The position numbers were made by a program, and so were the translations under genes. Below, piece after piece: positions 58,799 to 64,000 of a DNA stretch of 64,000 nt (the first letter of the stretch is position 1; every line of letters starts with the position of its first letter). The notes beneath the pieces were generated by a model, which had not been told where the DNA came from, did not search any database, and saw only the letters and a list, made by a program, of their open reading frames with translations. The stretch comes from Emcibacter sp048269205 (GTDB taxonomy: Bacteria > Pseudomonadota > Alphaproteobacteria > Sphingomonadales > Emcibacteraceae): positions 682,001-746,000 of the forward strand of contig NZ_JBLXJC010000001.1 of the NCBI RefSeq assembly GCF_048269205.1. The letters run 5' to 3'.

Positions 58799-58814
58799 TG
58801 TGATGCTTCTGTGA
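58799..58814 (-). promoter_or_regulatory. Weak Pho-box-like direct repeat
   Basis: On the minus strand TCACA repeats with an 11-base period (plus-strand TGTGA at 58799 and 58810) about 50 bases before the phosphatase-superfamily gene. Only two half-sites and poor flanks, so weak. Confidence 0.25.
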
Positions 58815-58906
58815 AGCTTTGGTGTAGATGAGGTTTTTTATTTATTTCCGTGACCCCGGCGAAGTATGCTACAACTCGGAAAACAACAGATATTTCAGGG
58901 GATACC

Positions 58907-59836
58907 ATGTCATCACACGCTTCCAAGAAAGTCATTTACGCGGCGCTGGTCGGTAACTTCCTGATCGCCGTCACTAAATTCGGCGCGGCCATATTCACAG
59001 GCTCTTCAGCCATGTTTTCCGAAGGCATCCACAGTGTGGTCGACACCGGTAACCAGGGGCTTTTGCTGTTTGGCATGCGGCAGGCGAAAAAGCCGGCCGA
59101 CAAAATGCATCCCTTCGGCTATGGCATGGAACTTTATTTCTGGACCTTTGTGGTCGCGATCCTGATTTTTGCCGTCGGCGCCGGGATTTCCATTTATGAA
59201 GGCATCCAGAAAACCCTGGAGCCCCATCCGGTGGACAATATCCATATAAACTATATCGTGCTCGGCGCGGCCATCATTTTCGAGGGCTTTGCTTTTTCCG
59301 TCGCCTATAAGGAATTCAACGCCGCCCGCACCAAGGATAATTTTTTCGAGGAAATCCAGGCCAGCAAGGATCCGACCATCTTCACCGTCCTGTTCGAGGA
59401 TACGGCCGCCATGCTCGGTCTGCTGGTGGCCCTGGTCGGTATTTTCTGCGCCGATTATTTCCAGATTCCGGAACTCGACGGCATCGCCTCCATTGTCATC
59501 GGTGTGATTTTGGCTCTGACCGCCATGCTGCTGGCCTATGAAGCCAAGGGGCTTCTGATTGGCGAAGCCGCCAGTCCGGACCTGGTGGAGCGGGTCGAAC
59601 AGATTGCGGGCGATCATCCCGCCATCGACGGCATCAACGAAACCCTGACCATGCATCTGGGTCCGAGGGATATCCTCCTGAACCTCAGCCTCGACTTCCG
59701 CAATGACTTGCCGGCGGGGGATCTCGAAAATGTTGTCAGCTATCTGGAAAGCACCATCAAGGCCGAATTCCCCGAGATCAAACGCATTTTCATTGAGGCC
59801 CAGGGGGGAACGGAACCTTCTGGATCAGCCAACTGA
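58907..59836 (+). CDS. Cation diffusion facilitator family transporter
   Basis: 309 residues from the ATG at 58907 (AGGGGAT upstream; the earlier ATG at 58850 lies in the leader). Six hydrophobic segments; the metal-site helix has SEGIHSVVDTGNQ with the His and Asp that bind Zn2+ or Fe2+, and a cytoplasmic C-terminal domain follows. It exports divalent metal in exchange for protons. It is divergent from the phosphatase gene with 154 bases between the starts. Confidence 0.88.
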   Translation: MSSHASKKVIYAALVGNFLIAVTKFGAAIFTGSSAMFSEGIHSVVDTGNQGLLLFGMRQAKKPADKMHPFGYGMELYFWTFVVAILIFAVGAGISIYEGIQKTLEPHPVDNIHINYIVLGAAIIFEGFAFSVAYKEFNAARTKDNFFEEIQASKDPTIFTVLFEDTAAMLGLLVALVGIFCADYFQIPELDGIASIVIGVILALTAMLLAYEAKGLLIGEAASPDLVERVEQIAGDHPAIDGINETLTMHLGPRDILLNLSLDFRNDLPAGDLENVVSYLESTIKAEFPEIKRIFIEAQGGTEPSGSAN

Positions 59837-60101
59837 TTGGATCGATGCGGGCGGTGCTGGACGGCGTCATTTTCTGTTCTATCTTGTGGAAGAAGCTTTC
59901 GAATTTCAGGCCGGGGATTGGTCCTTTAAGATCGAAAATCAGCATAGGGCAGAACTACCATAATCGGTAGTTTGTCGAAAAGGCTGGCCGTTTGTTGGAC
60001 TCCCCTTTAAAATAGCTAACAGGTTAAACGTTTTTATGCCAAACTGTCGTCAGGCTCATGTGGAGGGTGGGGAGCCAAAGAAGTTCGGGTCCGGAGATAC
60101 C

Positions 60102-60377
60102 ATGACCAACCACACCAAAATCAAAATCCTGCTGCCATTATTCCTGTTCATCTTTGCCCTGATATTTTCGCTGATCCTGGCTTTTGTCTGGGGCGAGGGG
60201 GACGGCCTTCGCACCTGGCTTGACCTGCTGCCCGGCACGCTGATCAAGGCAGGGGTGGTGATGCTGATCGTCGAGGGGGCGCTGTTTTTCCTGCTGAAGG
60301 GGGAAGAGAAGCCTGCTGAACCAACAAGCTCCCCGGCAGAGAGCGGCAACGAGTCCGAAACAGCGCAAAACAGGTAG
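60102..60377 (+). CDS. Small two-helix membrane protein
   Basis: 91 residues from the ATG at 60102 (GGAG six bases upstream). Two hydrophobic helices (ILLPLFLFIFALIFSLILAFVW; LPGTLIKAGVVMLIVEGALFFLL) and a polar Pro/Glu-rich tail. No family recognised. Confidence 0.65.
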   Translation: MTNHTKIKILLPLFLFIFALIFSLILAFVWGEGDGLRTWLDLLPGTLIKAGVVMLIVEGALFFLLKGEEKPAEPTSSPAESGNESETAQNR

Positions 60378-60505
60378 TTATCCCCTGCAAATAAGTAGTC
60401 CTTATGCGGGATTATTAATTCTGTACTACCATCATGAGTAGTCTTCAAAAAATGTCTGGCAATCCGGCAAGCTGCTGTCTAATACTTCTCTAGAGCTGGC
60501 AGATT

Positions 60506-60548
60506 CCCTGTGAGTCCGGGACGAAACTGTTCCGGTAAGACCGCAGGG
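60506..60548 (+). ncRNA. Structured leader element upstream of PEP-CTERM gene
   Basis: CCCTG-TGA-GTC-CGGGAC-[GAAACT]-GTTCCG-GTAA-GAC-CG-CAGGG: three nested stems of 5, 3 and 6 bp (one G-T pair) with internal loops, 140 bases before the second PEP-CTERM start. I do not match it to a known riboswitch (GEMM, cobalamin and SAM patterns do not fit). The rest of 60378-60689 shows no gene; TGGCAG at 60633 starts a degenerate sigma-54-like site. Confidence 0.35.
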
Positions 60549-60689
60549 CGGGTGCGCCTCATTTACATTGAGAAATAAAATTGTCCGATGTGAAAATCGC
60601 CTGACGTAGGAGGTGATTTCGAGCGGTAATTTGGCAGGCTATTTTTGAATATGATTATTTTTTAAAAGCTATTGTGCAAAGGGATTGCT

Positions 60690-61244
60690 ATGAAAAAATT
60701 TATTTTGACGGGTTTGACAAGCTTCCTGCTGTCCGCCACCGGGGCGTCCGCCCTGCCGCTGGAACTGACCTATGAAGTGACCGATCTTCACAATGGTACC
60801 TATCAGTATGACTTCGAACTGGAACTGACCAACAGCGACAACAGCTGGGTATACGGTATGGGCTGGGGCTGGATTACCTTCGGGAATTATATGCCGGCAA
60901 ATCCTGAGGTGCTGACAGACTGGACCGGACTTTATCTGGATGCGCCTTTTAAAGGTTTCGGCAGAATCACCGGCGGGTACAAGGCCATTGATATTGAAAA
61001 CACATTGAGTACCTGGGTGCCGGCTTCTGTCGGGGATGTTTTGAGCTGGTCCGGCACGTCAACTTCGCGCGTCGATGACGGCGATATTCGCTGGTCGACA
61101 ATTTTTGCCACTGGTGGTGCATGGGGTGCGAACTGGGCGGTCGCCCGAGAGATCAGCGTGGAACAGGTATCTGAACCGGCGATGCTGGCCCTCTTGGGCC
61201 TTGGCCTTGCGGGAATGGGCCTGGCGCGCCGCCGTCGCTGCTGA
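60690..61244 (+). CDS. PEP-CTERM sorting domain-containing exported protein
   Basis: 184 residues from the ATG at 60690 (AAAGGGA six bases upstream). Signal peptide (KKFILTGLTSFLLSATGASA), a beta-rich body with several Trp (WGWITFGNYM) and a C-terminal PEP-CTERM-like tail: VSEPAMLALLGLGLAGMGLARRRR (the usual Pro-Glu-Pro reads Ser-Glu-Pro). Exosortase substrate by family. A strong terminator follows. Confidence 0.8.
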   Translation: MKKFILTGLTSFLLSATGASALPLELTYEVTDLHNGTYQYDFELELTNSDNSWVYGMGWGWITFGNYMPANPEVLTDWTGLYLDAPFKGFGRITGGYKAIDIENTLSTWVPASVGDVLSWSGTSTSRVDDGDIRWSTIFATGGAWGANWAVAREISVEQVSEPAMLALLGLGLAGMGLARRRRC

Positions 61245-61271
61245 CCAGTTCCGAAAAATATAAGAAATTCA

Positions 61272-61296
61272 GGAGGGCCCCGCGCCCTCCTTTTTT
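61272..61296 (+). terminator. Rho-independent terminator
   Basis: GGAGGGC (61272-61278) and GCCCTCC (61284-61290) followed by TTTTTT (61291-61296), after the PEP-CTERM gene. Confidence 0.85.
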
Positions 61297-61329
61297 ATGG
61301 CCTTTATTTATATACAGCACCAAAGGCCC

Positions 61330-61341
61330 TTAACAAGTTAA
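61330..61341. promoter_or_regulatory. Candidate HpaR operator upstream of hpaR
   Basis: TTAACAAGTTAA, inverted about its central AA pair, 50 bases before the hpaR start. The reverse complement, TTAACTTGTTAA, occurs at 63669-63680 in the promoter region of the aldolase gene. The identity of the two sites supports one regulator. Confidence 0.6.
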
Positions 61342-61390
61342 TCATTTTCCGCTAGACTTCCTGCTGTACCCCAATACAACAAGGACCCTT

Positions 61391-61813
61391 ATGGACGAAT
61401 TCAACCGCAGCCTGCCCATGCGCCTGCTCAGGGCGCGAGAGGTCTATCTGAAGCTGTTCCGGCCGATCTTTGCCGAGTATGGCATTACCGAGCAGCAGTG
61501 GCGGGTCTTGCGCGCACTCCGCGACGAAGGCGAGCAGTCGGGCCAGACCCTGAGCCGCATCTGCATCATTTCCGGGCCGAGCCTGAGCCGCATCATTAGT
61601 CTCTTGAATAAGAAGAACTATATCAGCCGCCGCATCCAGCCCGATGATCAGCGCTATATGCTGATCAAGCTTTCCGATGAGGGCCGGGCGCTCTGTGACA
61701 AGATCGCGCCGCAGATCGACGAAAAATACAGGGAATTGGGTGAAGTGATCAGTGAGGAAGAATCCGAGACCCTGCACGATATCCTCGACAGGATTATTGA
61801 GAGGGATCAGTAG
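61391..61813 (+). CDS. hpaR: MarR-family regulator, HpaR-like
   Basis: 140 residues, winged-helix MarR family. The N-terminus (LPMRLLRAREVYLKLFRPIFAEYGITEQQWRVLRAL) and ISGPSLSRIISLLNKKNYI with the following DDQRYMLIKLSDEGRAL match HpaR, the repressor of homoprotocatechuate (4-hydroxyphenylacetate meta-cleavage) genes. AAGGACC precedes the ATG. It is convergent with the FAH-family gene and the same palindrome lies before it and before the aldolase gene, so autoregulation plus control of the hpa genes is likely. Confidence 0.9.
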   Translation: MDEFNRSLPMRLLRAREVYLKLFRPIFAEYGITEQQWRVLRALRDEGEQSGQTLSRICIISGPSLSRIISLLNKKNYISRRIQPDDQRYMLIKLSDEGRALCDKIAPQIDEKYRELGEVISEEESETLHDILDRIIERDQ

Positions 61814-61815
61814 GC

Positions 61816-62679
61816 CTAAACTATCTCATCCTCAATACCGTTGCGGAGCACACCAATGCCGTCCACTTCCACCTCGACATTATCACCGGGTTTGAGCCAG
61901 ACCGGCGGATCAAAGCGCGCCCCGGCGCCGGTGGGGGTGCCGGTGGCGATAATGTCGCCTGGCATAAGCTCGGTAAAGGTGGAGATGTAATTCACCAGAT
62001 ATGCGATGGGATACATCATGCTGGCGGTGGTGTCGTCCTGCCGCACATCGCCGTTGACCCGGGTTTGCACCCGGATGTCGGTATAATCCTTCACCTCATC
62101 GGCGCTCACCATCCAGGGGCCCAAAGCGCCCGTGCGTTCGAAATTCTTGCCCTGGGTGACATTGAACTTGGCATGCCTGATCCAGTCGCGGATGCTGCCT
62201 TCATTCATGATGGTCAGGCCGGCGATATGGCTGTAGGCTTCGCTTTCCGGAATGCGGCGCCCGGCTTTGCCGATGACCAGCACGATCTCGCCTTCATAGT
62301 CCAGCTGCTCGCTTTCCGGCGGCCGGACCAGGTTTTCACCCTGCGCCACCAGCGAACCGGGGGTGCGCATGAAGATGCTGGGATATTTTTTGACCTCGCT
62401 GCCGTCTTTATATTCCGCGTTGCGGTTGGCGTAATTGACGCCGACGCAGATGATCTTGCCCGGCTTAAGGACCGGTTTAAGCAGTTTGACGTCGTTCAGC
62501 TCCAGGTCCGGCTCCAGGGTTGCGGCAATGTCTTTGGCGGCATTGAGAAGCCCGTGTTCCAAAAGGTCGTCGACGGCCCACATGTCATCCCGCAGCTTCC
62601 CGCCGAGATTGATCACCCGCTCGCCTTTCACCGCCCCGAAGGACGTCCTGCCGTCTTTTTCAAAATTTATGAATTTCAT
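61816..62679 (-). CDS. Fumarylacetoacetate hydrolase-family protein (HpaG-type)
   Basis: 287 residues of the FAH superfamily. The metal-binding acidic residues lie in DYEGEIVLVIGKAGR near 127-141; ICVGVNYANRN near 77, AGLTIMNEGSIRDW, FERTGALGPWMV and PGDIIATGTPTGAG are all typical. In hpa clusters the FAH-fold enzyme (HpaG) decarboxylates and isomerises the ring-cleavage product; next to hpaR and hpaF that role is likely, but 2-hydroxy-dienoate hydratase or acylpyruvase activity cannot be excluded. AGGAAC precedes the ATG; nine bases after the aldolase gene in one operon. Confidence 0.85.
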   Translation of the reverse strand: MKFINFEKDGRTSFGAVKGERVINLGGKLRDDMWAVDDLLEHGLLNAAKDIAATLEPDLELNDVKLLKPVLKPGKIICVGVNYANRNAEYKDGSEVKKYPSIFMRTPGSLVAQGENLVRPPESEQLDYEGEIVLVIGKAGRRIPESEAYSHIAGLTIMNEGSIRDWIRHAKFNVTQGKNFERTGALGPWMVSADEVKDYTDIRVQTRVNGDVRQDDTTASMMYPIAYLVNYISTFTELMPGDIIATGTPTGAGARFDPPVWLKPGDNVEVEVDGIGVLRNGIEDEIV

Positions 62680-62688
62680 GTCTCGTTC

Positions 62689-63585
62689 CTAGATCAGGCC
62701 CGCCCGTTCGAGAACGCCATCCAGCCGTTTCTCCAGCTCCTTTGTCGCCGGGACCATGGGCAGGCGATGTTCGTTTTCGGGGATCAGACCCATGCGCTTC
62801 ATCATATATTTGATGGGGATCGGGTTGGTGTCGTAGAAGACTGCCTGGTTGACCTCCAGCAGCTTCTGATGCAGGGCCATGCCCGCCTGCATGTGATTGT
62901 CCCAGACCGCCTGCATCATATCGGCCAACACCCGGGGGTTGAGGTTGCCGACCGCATTCATCAGGCCGACGGCACCCACGGCCATCATCGGGAAGCTCAG
63001 CTCTTCCAGCCCGACAAAAAATTTCAGGTCCGGACTCACATGGCCCAGGCACTCGCTGACAAAGCCCAAGTCATTGACCGCATGTTTGAGGCCGACAAAA
63101 TTGGGACAGTCTTCGGTCAGGGTCCGCACAGTATCCACAGTGACGCCGACGGCGGTGCGTCCCGGAATGTGATAAACCATCCAGGGCACGTCGTGAAAAC
63201 AGGTCAGGGCCTGATAATATTTGATCAGGCCGCGCTGGGGCGGGCGGATGTAATAGGGGGTGACGATCAGCAGCGCATCTGCGCCTTCCTCAACCGCATG
63301 ACGAGTGAGCGCCTCGCTTTCGGCCAGCGACTGGGAACCGGTCGCCACCACCACCGGCACCCGCCCGGCGGCGGTTTTGATAGCGAGGCTGGCGATTTTA
63401 TTGCGTTCCGCAATGGTCAGGGTGGAAGGTTCCGACGTGGTGCCGTTGACCAGAATACCGTGGGAGCCGTTCTTGATCTGGAATTCCACCAGCCCCGCAT
63501 ATGCGTCATAATCCACTTCACCGCCCCGGAAAGGGGTGATCAGCGGCGGGATGGAGCCTTTCAGGCGGTCGAGCGCGGCAGTCAT
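62689..63585 (-). CDS. DapA-family class I aldolase/lyase of the hpa cluster
   Basis: 298 residues of the dihydrodipicolinate synthase/N-acetylneuraminate lyase family. The Schiff-base Lys167 (FVGLKHAVND), Tyr138 in VYHIPGRT and Thr49-Thr50 in GTTSEPSTL are present; GTTSEP replaces the DapA signature GTTGES, which argues against true DapA. In an operon behind hpaR palindromes with an FAH-fold enzyme and next to hpaF, it may split 4-hydroxy-2-oxoheptanedioate into pyruvate and succinic semialdehyde in place of HpaI; this is inference. GAGGAG precedes the ATG. Confidence 0.82.
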   Translation of the reverse strand: MTAALDRLKGSIPPLITPFRGGEVDYDAYAGLVEFQIKNGSHGILVNGTTSEPSTLTIAERNKIASLAIKTAAGRVPVVVATGSQSLAESEALTRHAVEEGADALLIVTPYYIRPPQRGLIKYYQALTCFHDVPWMVYHIPGRTAVGVTVDTVRTLTEDCPNFVGLKHAVNDLGFVSECLGHVSPDLKFFVGLEELSFPMMAVGAVGLMNAVGNLNPRVLADMMQAVWDNHMQAGMALHQKLLEVNQAVFYDTNPIPIKYMMKRMGLIPENEHRLPMVPATKELEKRLDGVLERAGLI

Positions 63586-63667
63586 GCTTTGTCTCCTCGG
63601 GACTATGCGCTACACTATAGCCCTTGACAGAAGGGGATGCAGCAGTATATTGATGAACATGTTATCT

Positions 63668-63702
63668 ATTAACTTGTTAATTAATTTTAAGCGAACTGTC
63701 AA
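63668..63702 (-). promoter_or_regulatory. Promoter of the aldolase-FAH operon with HpaR palindrome
   Basis: On the minus strand TTGACA (63702-63697) is a perfect -35; 17 bases on, the -10 region TAACAA (63679-63674) lies inside the palindrome ATTAAC-TT-GTTAAT (63668-63681). A bound repressor would cover the -10. The same 12-bp core lies upstream of hpaR. Confidence 0.55.
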
Positions 63703-63716
63703 TCCATATTGACAGT
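63695..63716. promoter_or_regulatory. Second inverted repeat in the aldolase-hpaF divergent region
   Basis: ACTGTCAAT (63695-63703), spacer CCAT, ATTGACAGT (63708-63716): a perfect 9-bp inverted repeat that supplies TTGACA -35 elements on both strands. It could be an operator for an activator or simply back-to-back promoters. Confidence 0.45.
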
Positions 63717-63750
63717 ACCGGATTTATTGGGAGCCAGCGGGAGGACATCT

Positions 63751-64000
63751 GTGCCGCATTTCATCGTTGAATATTCCGCCAATATCGAACAGGAACTGGG
63801 CCTGCCGGTCTTCCTGCCGAAAATCCGTGATATCGCCGTCAAGACCGGTGTTTTTCCACTGGGCGGGGTGCGGGTCAGGGCGGCGCGCCGGGATCATTAT
63901 GTCATTGCCGACGGGGCGCCGGAAAATGCTTTCGTGCATGTAACGGCCCGGCTTCGGGAAGGGCGGCCCTTTGAGGTGCGCAAACAGGCTGGCAATGCTA
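63751..64000 (+). CDS. hpaF: 5-carboxymethyl-2-hydroxymuconate isomerase, 3' end cut by window edge
   Basis: GTG start at 63751 with GGAGG six bases before it; the frame stays open to the window edge (83 codons). The visible part begins PHFIVEYSANIEQE, where the N-terminal Pro (after Met removal) is the catalytic base of the tautomerase superfamily, and continues KTGVFPLGGVRVRAARRDHYVIADG, ENAFVHVTARLREGR, matching E. coli HpaF/CHMI along its length. The enzyme isomerises the ring-cleaved homoprotocatechuate product. Divergent from the aldolase-FAH operon; the rest of the hpa pathway presumably lies beyond the window. Confidence 0.85.
   Translation, partial: MPHFIVEYSANIEQELGLPVFLPKIRDIAVKTGVFPLGGVRVRAARRDHYVIADGAPENAFVHVTARLREGRPFEVRKQAGNA

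Noticed and set aside
60633..60650. Sigma-54 site before the second PEP-CTERM gene
   Set aside because: TGGCAG is present but there is no GC at the -12 position after ten bases, unlike the clear site at 13843.
62065..63627. 520-codon open frame on the plus strand across the FAH and aldolase genes
   Set aside because: It is antisense to two well-supported genes and has the His/Gln/Asp-rich composition of a GC-driven shadow frame.
1..64000. tRNA, rRNA, CRISPR array, prophage or insertion sequence
   Set aside because: I saw no cloverleaf, repeat-spacer pattern, integrase, transposase or phage structural gene in the window.

Overview
The window reads as chromosomal DNA of a Gram-negative, probably marine, alphaproteobacterium of moderate GC. 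The grounds are three TonB-dependent receptors, two PEP-CTERM-sorted exported proteins, alphaproteobacterial-style chemoreceptors and hybrid kinases, a BetI regulator and an hpa-type aromatic catabolic cluster. Emcibacterales, Kordiimonadales or a related order would fit, but I cannot fix the taxon from sequence alone. I see no rRNA, tRNA, prophage, insertion sequence or CRISPR array. Both edges cut genes: ycaO lacks its 5' end and hpaF its 3' end.

Layout. 1-2191: ycaO (partial) and a DUF1330 protein. 2262-12566: an uptake and catabolism island with a TonB receptor, two serine hydrolases, an alpha/beta hydrolase, a GPH-type symporter, a TetR regulator and an acyl-CoA ligase; related inverted repeats lie in front of the receptor/tetR pair and the ligase. 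12928-13731: a PEP-CTERM protein behind a near-consensus sigma-54 promoter. 14168-20423: housekeeping and stress genes (DUF445, UspA-like, Lon-like protease, a 93-residue protein, CvfB); a perfect FNR box sits between the protease and the 93-residue gene with -10 elements at the class II distance on both sides. 20688-30361: signalling, with a YfiR-like protein, TonB receptor and chemoreceptor in a row, a soluble chemoreceptor and a PAS hybrid histidine kinase. 30365-38329: a collapsed HlyD remnant, a methyltransferase/HxlR pair, ACR3 arsenite efflux, PPK2, an MgtC/DUF4010 protein, a patatin and a LysR regulator.

38435-49260: an SdsA-like alkylsulfatase, then a sulfide:quinone oxidoreductase divergent from DUF2892, RND exporter, LolA-like and outer-membrane protein genes. 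Their shared promoter region carries two FNR-type boxes and an inverted repeat over the predicted sqr start site. Next comes an ammonium transporter fused to a histidine kinase. 49376-53885: a TVP38-flavoprotein reductase fusion, a small periplasmic protein, an MFS transporter and BetI. 54100-58752: a TonB receptor and PhoD phosphodiesterase behind three 11-bp-phased GTCA half-sites (Pho box), then a convergent alkaline-phosphatase-superfamily enzyme. 58907-61244: a CDF metal transporter, a small membrane protein and a second PEP-CTERM protein with a folded leader. 61391-64000: the edge of a homoprotocatechuate (hpa) cluster with hpaR, an FAH-family gene, a DapA-type aldolase and hpaF; the same 12-bp palindrome lies before hpaR and in the aldolase/hpaF divergent region.

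Taken together the window suggests an organism that scavenges organic sulfate, phosphate and aromatic or ester substrates through TonB receptors and switches parts of its physiology (sulfide oxidation, proteolysis) with oxygen. The regulatory links are inferred from sites read by eye; the gene family calls are firmer.
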